A stretch of DNA of 64,000 nucleotides from Cavia porcellus (lineage: Eukaryota > Chordata > Mammalia > Rodentia > Caviidae), in the NCBI RefSeq assembly GCF_034190915.1, contig NW_026947501.1, forward strand, positions 6,200,001 to 6,264,000, given 5' to 3'. The notes below the pieces were generated by a model that saw only the letters and a program-made list of their open reading frames with translations, was not told the origin of the DNA and searched no databases. The position numbers and the translations under genes are program-made. Shown here one piece after another: positions 33,209 to 45,258 of this stretch (its first letter is position 1; every line of letters begins with the position of its first letter).

Positions 33209-36092
33209 GATGGAGAAAAGCACCACGGTGTGGTCAGCATGCGGAGTTCAGGAAAAATGCAGTGGCAATGTAGGATAGGTTTCTGAAAAACATCACGGAG
33301 TGGTGCGCATTGTTAGGATTTCTAACAAGCCATTCACAAGTAGGAGTGAGAAAAACATCACGGGGTGGTGTGAATCGGAGGGACTGAATTAGGATAGACT
33401 GTGAGTGGCAATGTAGGATGGAGAAAACACCACGGGTTTGTCAGAATGGGGAGGCAAGGAAACATGCAGTGGCAATGTCGAATAGGTTTCTGATAAACAT
33501 CGCTGGGTGGTACGCATTGTAAGGGTTTCTAACAGGCCGTTCACTAGTAGCAGTGAGAACAACATCACGGGGTGATGTGAATCGGAGGGCCTCAATTAGG
33601 ATAGGCATTGAGTGGCAATGTAGGATGGAGAAAAGCACCACAGGGTGGTCACCATGGGGAGGTGAGGAAACATGCAGTGGCAATGTAACAGGATTCTGAA
33701 AAAAAAAAGCGGAATGATGCGCAATGTAAGGGTTTCAAACAGGACCTTCACTAGTAGGAGTGAGAAAAACATCATGGGGTGGTGTGAATTGGAGGGCCAG
33801 AATTATGATAGGGAGTGAGTGGCAATGAAGAATGGAGAAAAGCACCATGGGGTGGTCATCATGGGGAGGTCAGGACACATGCAGTGGCAATGAAGGATAG
33901 GTTTCTGAAAAACATCGCGGGTGGTGTGCATTGTAACACTTTCAAACAGGCCATTCACTAGTAGGAGTGAGAAAAACATCACGGGGTGGTGTGAATCGGA
34001 GTGCCTGAATTAGGTTAGAGAAAAGCACCACGGTGTGGTCAGCATGCGGATGTCAGGAAACATGCAGTGCCAATGTAGGATAGGTTTCTGAAAAACACCA
34101 CGGGTTGGTGCGCATTGTAAGGTGTTCTAACAGGGCATTCACTGATAGGAGTGAGAAAAACATCACGGGGTGGTGTGAATCGGACGGCCTGAATTATTAT
34201 AGGCAGTGAGTGGCAATGTAGGATGGAAAAAAGCACCACAGTGTGGTCAGCATGGGGAGGGCAGGAAACATACAGTGGCAATGTAGGATAGGTTTCTGAA
34301 AAACATCGCGGGGTGGTGCGCATTGTAAGTGTTTCTAACAGGCCATCCACTAGTAGAAGTGAGAAAAACATCACAGGGTGGTGTGAATCGGAGGGCCTGA
34401 ATCAGGATAGGCAGTGATTGGCAATGTAGGATGGAGAAAAGCACCACGGCGTGGTCAGAATAGGGAGGTCAGGAAACATGCAGTGGCAATGTAGCACAGG
34501 TTTCTGATAAACATCGTGGGGTAGTGCACATTGTAAGGGTCTCTAATGGGCCATTCACTAGTAGGAGTGAGAAATACATCATTCTGTGGTGTGAATTGGA
34601 GAGCCTGAATCAAGATAGATAGTGAGTGGCAATGTAGGATGGAGAAAAGCACCACGGGTTGGTGTGCATAGGGAGGTCAGGAAACATGCAATGGCAATGT
34701 AGGATAGATTTCTGAAAATCATCGCCGGGTGTTGGGCATTGTAATGGTTTGTAGCAGGCCATTCATTAGTAGGAGTGAGAAAAACATCAAGCGGTGGTGT
34801 GAATCGTAGGGCCTGAATTAGGATAGGCAGTGAGTGGCAATGAAGAAAGGAGAAAGGCACCAAGGGGTGGTCAACATGGGGAGGTCAGGTAACATGCAAT
34901 GGCAATGTAGGATAGGTTTCTGAAAAACATCACGGGGTGGTGAGAATTGTAAGGCTTTCTAACAAGCCATTCACAAGTAGGAGTGAAAAAAACATCACAG
35001 GGTGGTGTGAATCAGAGGGCTTCAATTAGGATAGGCTGTCAATGGCAATGTAGGATGGAGAAAAGCACCCCAGGTTTGTCAGCATGGGGAGGCAAGGAAA
35101 CATGCAGTGGCAATATAGAATAGGTTTCTAATAAACATCGCTGGGTGGTGCGATTTGTATGGGATTCTAACAGGCCATTCACTAGTAGGAGTGAGAACAA
35201 CAACATGGGGTGGTGTGAATCGGAGGGCCTGAATTAGGATCGGCATTGAGTGGCAATGCAGGATGGAGAAAAGCCCCACAGGGTGGTAAGCATGGGGAGG
35301 TCAGGAAACATGCAGTGGCAATGTAGGATAGTTTTTTGAAAAACATCACGGAGTGGTGCGCATTGTAAGGGTTTCTAACAGGCCATTCACTAGGAGGAGG
35401 GAGAAAAACATCACGGCTGGTGTGAATTAGTTGTTCTGAATTAGGATAGGCAGTGAATGGAAATGTAGGATGCAGAAAAGCACCACGGGGTGGTCAGCAT
35501 GGGGAGGTCTGGAAACATGCATTGGCAATGTAGGATAGGTTTCTAAAAAACATCACCGGGTGGTGCGCATTGTAAAGCTATCTTAAAGGCCATTCACTAG
35601 TAGGATAGAGAAAAATGTCCCGGGGTGGTGCGTATCGGAGGGCCTGAATTAGGATAGGCAGTGAGTGGCAATGTAGGATGGAGAAAAGCACCACGGGTTT
35701 GTCAGCATGGGGAGGTAAGGAAACATGCAGTTGCAATGTAGAATAGGTTTCTGATAAACATCGCTGGGTGGTGCACATTGTAAGGGTTTCTAACAGGCCA
35801 TTCACTAGTAGGAGTGAGAAAAACATCACGGGGTGGTTTGAATCAGATGTTCTGAATTAGGATAGACAGTGAGTGGCAATGTAGAATGGAGAAATGCACC
35901 AAGGGGTGGTCAGCATGCGGAGGTCAGGACCCATGCATTGGCACTGTAGGATAGGTTTCTGAAAAACCTCGCCGTGTGGTGTGCATGGTAAGGCTTTCTA
36001 ACAGCCCATTCACTTGTAGGAGTGAGAAAAACATCACGGGGTGGTGTGAATAGGAGGGCCTGAATTAGGATAGGCAGTGAGTGGCAACGTAG
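33209..36092 (+). repeat. Higher-order repeat H2, 2,884 bp
   Basis: Collinear with H1. It is 2 bases shorter because of AACAGGATTCTG near 33,690 where the others have AACAGAGGTTTCTG. It is also marked by A at 34,145 (CTGATAGGAG against CTGGTAGGAG). The truncated-monomer marker is at 34,007. Confidence 0.93.
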
Positions 36093-38978
36093 GATGGAGA
36101 AAAGCACCACGGTGTGGTCAGCATGCGGAGTTCAGGAAAAATGCAGTGGCAATGTAGGATAGGTTTCTGAAAAACATCACGGAGTGGTGCGCATTGTTAG
36201 GATTTCTAACAAGCCATTCACAAGTAGGAGTGAGAAAAACATCACGGGGTGGTGTGAATCGGAGGGACTGAATTAGGATAGACTGTGAGTGGCAATGTAG
36301 GATGGAGAAAACACCACGGGTTTGTCAGAATGGGGAGGCAAGGAAACATGCAGTGGCAATGTCGAATAGGTTTCTGATAAACATCGCTGGGTGGTACGCA
36401 TTGTAAGGGTTTCTAACAGGCCGTTCACTAGTAGCAGTGAGAACAACATCACGGGGTGATGTGAATCGGAGGGCCTCAATTAGGATAGGCATTGAGTGGC
36501 AATGTAGGATGGAGAAAAGCACCACAGGGTGGTCACCATGGGGAGGTGAGGAAACATGCAGTGGCAATGTAACAGAGGTTTCTGAAAAAAAAAAGCGGAA
36601 TGATGCGCAATGTAAGGGTTTCAAACAGGACCTTCACTAGTAGGAGTGAGAAAAACATCATGGGGTGGTGTGAATTGGAGGGCCAGAATTATGATAGGGA
36701 GTGAGTGGCAATGAAGAATGGAGAAAAGCACCATGGGGTGGTCATCATGGGGAGGTCAGGACACATGCAGTGGCAATGAAGGATAGGTTTCTGAAAAACA
36801 TCGCGGGTGGTGTGCATTGTAACACTTTCAAACAGGCCATTCACTAGTAGGAGTGAGAAAAACATCACGGGGTGGTGTGAATCGGAGTGCCTGAATTAGG
36901 TTAGAGAAAAGCACCACGGTGTGGTCAGCATGCGGATGTCAGGAAACATGCAGTGCCAATGTAGGATAGGTTTCTGAAAAACACCACGGGTTGGTGCGCA
37001 TTGTAAGGTGTTCTAACAGGGCATTCACTGGTAGGAGTGAGAAAAACATCACGGGGTGGTGTGAATCGGACGGCCTGAATTATTATAGGCAGTGAGTGGC
37101 AATGTAGGATGGAAAAAAGCACCACAGTGTGGTCAGCATGGGGAGGGCAGGAAACATACAGTGGCAATGTAGGATAGGTTTCTGAAAAACATCGCGGGGT
37201 GGTGCGCATTGTAAGTGTTTCTAACAGGCCATCCACTAGTAGAAGTGAGAAAAACATCACAGGGTGGTGTGAATCGGAGGGCCTGAATCAGGATAGGCAG
37301 TGATTGGCAATGTAGGATGGAGAAAAGCACCACGGCGTGGTCAGAATAGGGAGGTCAGGAAACATGCAGTGGCAATGTAGCACAGGTTTCTGATAAACAT
37401 CGTGGGGTAGTGCACATTGTAAGGGTCTCTAATGGGCCATTCACTAGTAGGAGTGAGAAATACATCATTCTGTGGTGTGAATTGGAGAGCCTGAATCAAG
37501 ATAGATAGTGAGTGGCAATGTAGGATGGAGAAAAGCACCACGGGTTGGTGTGCATAGGGAGGTCAGGAAACATGCAATGGCAATGTAGGATAGATTTCTG
37601 AAAATCATCGCCGGGTGTTGGGCATTGTAATGGTTTGTAGCAGGCCATTCATTAGTAGGAGTGAGAAAAACATCAAGCGGTGGTGTGAATCATAGGGCCT
37701 GAATTAGGATAGGCAGTGAGTGGCAATGAAGAAAGGAGAAAGGCACCAAGGGGTGGTCAACATGGGGAGGTCAGGTAACATGCAATGGCAATGTAGGATA
37801 GGTTTCTGAAAAACATCACGGGGTGGTGAGAATTGTAAGGCTTTCTAACAAGCCATTCACAAGTAGGAGTGAAAAAAACATCACAGGGTGGTGTGAATCA
37901 GAGGGCTTCAATTAGGATAGGCTGTCAATGGCAATGTAGGATGGAGAAAAGCACCCCAGGTTTGTCAGCATGGGGAGGCAAGGAAACATGCAGTGGCAAT
38001 ATAGAATAGGTTTCTAATAAACATCGCTGGGTGGTGCGATTTGTATGGGATTCTAACAGGCCATTCACTAGTAGGAGTGAGAACAACAACATGGGGTGGT
38101 GTGAATCGGAGGGCCTGAATTAGGATCGGCATTGAGTGGCAATGCAGGATGGAGAAAAGCCCCACAGGGTGGTAAGCATGGGGAGGTCAGGAAACATGCA
38201 GTGGCAATGTAGGATAGTTTTTTGAAAAACATCACGGAGTGGTGCGCATTGTAAGGGTTTCTAACAGGCCATTCACTAGGAGGAGGGAGAAAAACATCAC
38301 GGCTGGTGTGAATTAGTTGTTCTGAATTAGGATAGGCAGTGAATGGAAATGTAGGATGCAGAAAAGCACCACGGGGTGGTCAGCATGGGGAGGTCTGGAA
38401 ACATGCATTGGCAATGTAGGATAGGTTTCTAAAAAACATCACCGGGTGGTGCGCATTGTAAAGCTATCTTAAAGGCCATTCACTAGTAGGATAGAGAAAA
38501 ATGTCCCGGGGTGGTGCGTATCGGAGGGCCTGAATTAGGATAGGCAGTGAGTGGCAATGTAGGATGGAGAAAAGCACCACGGGTTTGTCAGCATGGGGAG
38601 GTAAGGAAACATGCAGTTGCAATGTAGAATAGGTTTCTGATAAACATCGCTGGGTGGTGCACATTGTAAGGGTTTCTAACAGGCCATTCACTAGTAGGAG
38701 TGAGAAAAACATCACGGGGTGGTTTGAATCAGATGTTCTGAATTAGGATAGACAGTGAGTGGCAATGTAGAATGGAGAAATGCACCAAGGGGTGGTCAGC
38801 ATGCGGAGGTCAGGACCCATGCATTGGCACTGTAGGATAGGTTTCTGAAAAACCTCGCCGTGTGGTGTGCATGGTAAGGCTTTCTAACAGCCCATTCACT
38901 TGTAGGAGTGAGAAAAACATCACGGGGTGGTGTGAATAGGAGGGCCTGAATTAGGATAGGCAGTGAGTGGCAACGTAG
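36093..38978 (+). repeat. Higher-order repeat H3, 2,886 bp
   Basis: Almost identical to its neighbours. It shares with H4 the change GAATCATAGGG (37,689), where H1, H2, H5 and H6 have GAATCGTAGGG, a CpG loss. Marker at 36,893. Confidence 0.95.
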
Positions 38979-41864
38979 GATGGAGAAAAGCACCACGGTG
39001 TGGTCAGCATGCGGAGTTCAGGAAAAATGCAGTGGCAATGTAGGATAGGTTTCTGAAAAACATCACGGAGTGGTGCGCATTGTTAGGATTTCTAACAAGC
39101 CATTCACAAGTAGGAGTGAGAAAAACATCACGGGGTGGTGTGAATCGGAGGGACTGAATTAGGATAGACTGTGAGTGGCAATGTAGGATGGAGAAAACAC
39201 CACGGGTTTGTCAGAATGGGGAGGCAAGGAAACATGCAGTGGCAATGTCGAATAGGTTTCTGATAAACATCGCTGGGTGGTACGCATTGTAAGGGTTTCT
39301 AACAGGCCGTTCACTAGTAGCAGTGAGAACAACATCACGGGGTGATGTGAATCGGAGGGCCTCAATTAGGATAGGCATTGAGTGGCAATGTAGGATGGAG
39401 AAAAGCACCACAGGGTGGTCACCATGGGGAGGTGAGGAAACATGCAGTGGCAATGTAACAGAGGTTTCTGAAAAAAAAAAGCGGAATGATGCGCAATGTA
39501 AGGGTTTCAAACAGGACCTTCACTAGTAGGAGTGAGAAAAACATCATGGGGTGGTGTGAATTGGAGGGCCAGAATTATGATAGGGAGTGAGTGGCAATGA
39601 AGAATGGAGAAAAGCACCATGGGGTGGTCATCATGGGGAGGTCAGGACACATGCAGTGGCAATGAAGGATAGGTTTCTGAAAAACATCGCGGGTGGTGTG
39701 CATTGTAACACTTTCAAACAGGCCATTCACTAGTAGGAGTGAGAAAAACATCACGGGGTGGTGTGAATCGGAGTGCCTGAATTAGGTTAGAGAAAAGCAC
39801 CACAGTGTGGTCAGCATGCGGATGTCAGGAAACATGCAGTGCCAATGTAGGATAGGTTTCTGAAAAACACCACGGGTTGGTGCGCATTGTAAGGTGTTCT
39901 AACAGGGCATTCACTGGTAGGAGTGAGAAAAACATCACGGGGTGGTGTGAATCGGACGGCCTGAATTATTATAGGCAGTGAGTGGCAATGTAGGATGGAA
40001 AAAAGCACCACAGTGTGGTCAGCATGGGGAGGGCAGGAAACATACAGTGGCAATGTAGGATAGGTTTCTGAAAAACATCGCGGGGTGGTGCGCATTGTAA
40101 GTGTTTCTAACAGGCCATCCACTAGTAGAAGTGAGAAAAACATCACAGGGTGGTGTGAATCGGAGGGCCTGAATCAGGATAGGCAGTGATTGGCAATGTA
40201 GGATGGAGAAAAGCACCACGGCGTGGTCAGAATAGGGAGGTCAGGAAACATGCAGTGGCAATGTAGCACAGGTTTCTGATAAACATCGTGGGGTAGTGCA
40301 CATTGTAAGGGTCTCTAATGGGCCATTCACTAGTAGGAGTGAGAAATACATCATTCTGTGGTGTGAATTGGAGAGCCTGAATCAAGATAGATAGTGAGTG
40401 GCAATGTAGGATGGAGAAAAGCACCACGGGTTGGTGTGCATAGGGAGGTCAGGAAACATGCAATGGCAATGTAGGATAGATTTCTGAAAATCATCGCCGG
40501 GTGTTGGGCATTGTAATGGTTTGTAGCAGGCCATTCATTAGTAGGAGTGAGAAAAACATCAAGCGGTGGTGTGAATCATAGGGCCTGAATTAGGATAGGC
40601 AGTGAGTGGCAATGAAGAAAGGAGAAAGGCACCAAGGGGTGGTCAACATGGGGAGGTCAGGTAACATGCAATGGCAATGTAGGATAGGTTTCTGAAAAAC
40701 ATCACGGGGTGGTGAGAATTGTAAGGCTTTCTAACAAGCCATTCACAAGTAGGAGTGAAAAAAACATCACAGGGTGGTGTGAATCAGAGGGCTTCAATTA
40801 GGATAGGCTGTCAATGGCAATGTAGGATGGAGAAAAGCACCCCAGGTTTGTCAGCATGGGGAGGCAAGGAAACATGCAGTGGCAATATAGAATAGGTTTC
40901 TAATAAACATCGCTGGGTGGTGCGATTTGTATGGGATTCTAACAGGCCATTCACTAGTAGGAGTGAGAACAACAACATGGGGTGGTGTGAATCGGAGGGC
41001 CTGAATTAGGATCGGCATTGAGTGGCAATGCAGGATGGAGAAAAGCCCCACAGGGTGGTAAGCATGGGGAGGTCAGGAAACATGCAGTGGCAATGTAGGA
41101 TAGTTTTTTGAAAAACATCACGGAGTGGTGCGCATTGTAAGGGTTTCTAACAGGCCATTCACTAGGAGGAGGGAGAAAAACATCACGGCTGGTGTGAATT
41201 AGTTGTTCTGAATTAGGATAGGCAGTGAATGGAAATGTAGGATGCAGAAAAGCACCACGGGGTGGTCAGCATGGGGAGGTCTGGAAACATGCATTGGCAA
41301 TGTAGGATAGGTTTCTAAAAAACATCACCGGGTGGTGCGCATTGTAAAGCTATCTTAAAGGCCATTCACTAGTAGGATAGAGAAAAATGTCCCGGGGTGG
41401 TGCGTATCGGAGGGCCTGAATTAGGATAGGCAGTGAGTGGCAATGTAGGATGGAGAAAAGCACCACGGGTTTGTCAGCATGGGGAGGTAAGGAAACATGC
41501 AGTTGCAATGTAGAATAGGTTTCTGATAAACATCGCTGGGTGGTGCACATTGTAAGGGTTTCTAACAGGCCATTCACTAGTAGGAGTGAGAAAAACATCA
41601 CGGGGTGGTTTGAATCAGATGTTCTGAATTAGGATAGACAGTGAGTGGCAATGTAGAATGGAGAAATGCACCAAGGGGTGGTCAGCATGCGGAGGTCAGG
41701 ACCCATGCATTGGCACTGTAGGATAGGTTTCTGAAAAACCTCGCCGTGTGGTGTGCATGGTAAGGCTTTCTAACAGCCCATTCACTTGTAGGAGTGAGAA
41801 AAACATCACGGGGTGGTGTGAATAGGAGGGCCTGAATTAGGATAGGCAGTGAGTGGCAACGTAG
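38979..41864 (+). repeat. Higher-order repeat H4, 2,886 bp
   Basis: Shares GAATCATAGGG (40,573) with H3, so one was most likely copied from the other. Its own change is A at 39,804 (CACAGTGTGG against CACGGTGTGG), again at a CpG. Marker at 39,779. Confidence 0.95.
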
Positions 41865-44750
41865 GATGGAGAAAAGCACCACGGTGTGGTCAGCATGCGG
41901 AGTTCAGGAAAAATGCAGTGGCAATGTAGGATAGGTTTCTGAAAAACATCACGGAGTGGTGCGCATTGTTAGGATTTCTAACAAGCCATTCACAAGTAGG
42001 AGTGAGAAAAACATCACGGGGTGGTGTGAATCGGAGGGACTGAATTAGGATAGACTGTGAGTGGCAATGTAGGATGGAGAAAACACCACGGGTTTGTCAG
42101 AATGGGGAGGCAAGGAAACATGCAGTGGCAATGTCGAATAGGTTTCTGATAAACATCGCTGGGTGGTACGCATTGTAAGGGTTTCTAACAGGCCGTTCAC
42201 TAGTAGCAGTGAGAACAACATCACGGGGTGATGTGAATCGGAGGGCCTCAATTAGGATAGGCATTGAGTGGCAATGTAGGATGGAGAAAAGCACCACAGG
42301 GTGGTCACCATGGGGAGGTGAGGAAACATGCAGTGGCAATGTAACAGAGGTTTCTGAAAAAAAAAAGCGGAATGATGCGCAATGTAAGGGTTTCAAACAG
42401 GACCTTCACTAGTAGGAGTGAGAAAAACATCATGGGGTGGTGTGAATTGGAGGGCCAGAATTATGATAGGGAGTGAGTGGCAATGAAGAATGGAGAAAAG
42501 CACCATGGGGTGGTCATCATGGGGAGGTCAGGACACATGCAGTGGCAATGAAGGATAGGTTTCTGAAAAACATCGCGGGTGGTGTGCATTGTAACACTTT
42601 CAAACAGGCCATTCACTAGTAGGAGTGAGAAAAACATCACGGGGTGGTGTGAATCGGAGTGCCTGAATTAGGTTAGAGAAAAGCACCACGGTGTGGTCAG
42701 CATGCGGATGTCAGGAAACATGCAGTGCCAATGTAGGATAGGTTTCTGAAAAACACCACGGGTTGGTGCGCATTGTAAGGTGTTCTAACAGGGCATTCAC
42801 TGGTAGGAGTGAGAAAAACATCACGGGGTGGTGTGAATCGGACGGCCTGAATTATTATAGGCAGTGAGTGGCAATGTAGGATGGAAAAAAGCACCACAGT
42901 GTGGTCAGCATGGGGAGGGCAGGAAACATACAGTGGCAATGTAGGATAGGTTTCTGAAAAACATCGCGGGGTGGTGCGCATTGTAAGTGTTTCTAACAGG
43001 CCATCCACTAGTAGAAGTGAGAAAAACATCACAGGGTGGTGTGAATCGGAGGGCCTGAATCAGGATAGGCAGTGATTGGCAATGTAGGATGGAGAAAAGC
43101 ACCACGGCGTGGTCAGAATAGGGAGGTCAGGAAACATGCAGTGGCAATGTAGCACAGGTTTCTGATAAACATCGTGGGGTAGTGCACATTGTAAGGGTCT
43201 CTAATGGGCCATTCACTAGTAGGAGTGAGAAATACATCATTCTGTGGTGTGAATTGGAGAGCCTGAATCAAGATAGATAGTGAGTGGCAATGTAGGATGG
43301 AGAAAAGCACCACGGGTTGGTGTGCATAGGGAGGTCAGGAAACATGCAATGGCAATGTAGGATAGATTTCTGAAAATCATCGCCGGGTGTTGGGCATTGT
43401 AATGGTTTGTAGCAGGCCATTCATTAGTAGGAGTGAGAAAAACATCAAGCGGTGGTGTGAATCGTAGGGCCTGAATTAGGATAGGCAGTGAGTGGCAATG
43501 AAGAAAGGAGAAAGGCACCAAGGGGTGGTCAACATGGGGAGGTCAGGTAACATGCAATGGCAATGTAGGATAGGTTTCTGAAAAACATCACGGGGTGGTG
43601 AGAATTGTAAGGCTTTCTAACAAGCCATTCACAAGTAGGAGTGAAAAAAACATCACAGGGTGGTGTGAATCAGAGGGCTTCAATTAGGATAGGCTGTCAA
43701 TGGCAATGTAGGATGGAGAAAAGCACCCCAGGTTTGTCAGCATGGGGAGGCAAGGAAACATGCAGTGGCAATATAGAATAGGTTTCTAATAAACATCGCT
43801 GGGTGGTGCGATTTGTATGGGATTCTAACAGGCCATTCACTAGTAGGAGTGAGAACAACAACATGGGGTGGTGTGAATCGGAGGGCCTGAATTAGGATCG
43901 GCATTGAGTGGCAATGCAGGATGGAGAAAAGCCCCACAGGGTGGTAAGCATGGGGAGGTCAGGAAACATGCAGTGGCAATGTAGGATAGTTTTTTGAAAA
44001 ACATCACGGAGTGGTGCGCATTGTAAGGGTTTCTAACAGGCCATTCACTAGGAGGAGGGAGAAAAACATCACGGCTGGTGTGAATTAGTTGTTCTGAATT
44101 AGGATAGGCAGTGAATGGAAATGTAGGATGCAGAAAAGCACCACGGGGTGGTCAGCATGGGGAGGTCTGGAAACATGCATTGGCAATGTAGGATAGGTTT
44201 CTAAAAAACATCACCGGGTGGTGCGCATTGTAAAGCTATCTTAAAGGCCATTCACTAGTAGGATAGAGAAAAATGTCCCGGGGTGGTGCGTATCGGAGGG
44301 CCTGAATTAGGATAGGCAGTGAGTGGCAATGTAGGATGGAGAAAAGCACCACGGGTTTGTCAGCATGGGGAGGTAAGGAAACATGCAGTTGCAATGTAGA
44401 ATAGGTTTCTGATAAACATCGCTGGGTGGTGCACATTGTAAGGGTTTCTAACAGGCCATTCACTAGTAGGAGTGAGAAAAACATCACGGGGTGGTTTGAA
44501 TCAGATGTTCTGAATTAGGATAGACAGTGAGTGGCAATGTAGAATGGAGAAATGCACCAAGGGGTGGTCAGCATGCGGAGGTCAGGACCCATGCATTGGC
44601 ACTGTAGGATAGGTTTCTGAAAAACCTCGCCGTGTGGTGTGCATGGTAAGGCTTTCTAACAGCCCATTCACTTGTAGGAGTGAGAAAAACATCACGGGGT
44701 GGTGTGAATAGGAGGGCCTGAATTAGGATAGGCAGTGAGTGGCAACGTAG
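41865..44750 (+). repeat. Higher-order repeat H5, 2,886 bp
   Basis: Last copy of the tandem run; marker at 42,665. It has the ancestral GAATCGTAGGG form (43,461). It passes without a seam into the second copy of S: the H5 end GGCAACGTAG is followed by GATGGAGAAAAGCACCATGG, as at 24,911-24,940. Confidence 0.95.
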
Positions 44751-45243
44751 GATGGAGAAAAGCACCATGGGGTGGTCAGCATGGGGAGGTCAGGAATCAT
44801 GCAGTGGCAATGTAGGATAGGTTTCTGAAAAACATCGCGGGGTTGTGCACATGGTAAGGGTTTGTAGCATGCCGTTCACTAGTAGGAGTGAGAAAAACAT
44901 CACGGGGTGTTGGGAATCGCAGGGCCTGAGTCAGGATAGGCCGTGGCTGGCCATGTAGGAGGGAGAAAAGCACCACGGGGTGGTCAGAATGGGAAGGTCA
45001 GAAAACATGCAGTGGCAATGCAGGATCGGTTTCTGAAAAACATCGCGGGTTTGGACGCATTGTAAGGGTTTGTAGCATGCCATTCACTAGTAGGAGTGAG
45101 TAAAACATCATGGGGTGGTGTGAATCGGAGGGCCTGAATTAGGATAGGCAGTGAGTGGCAATGAAAATTGGAGAAAAACACCACGGGGTGGTCAACATGG
45201 GGAAGTCAGGAAACATGCAGTGGCAATGTAGGATACGTTTCTG

Positions 45244-45258
45244 AAAAAAAAAAAAAAA
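45244..45258 (+). repeat. A15 tract, longest seen
   Basis: Fifteen A residues in an A-tract-type monomer; its counterpart at 25,414 has eleven. Confidence 0.9.

Noticed and set aside
25414..45258. A-tracts as poly(A) tails of inserted retroelements
   Set aside because: The tracts sit at the same place in the monomer, replace the consensus AAAAACATC, and are not next to any element body or target-site duplication.
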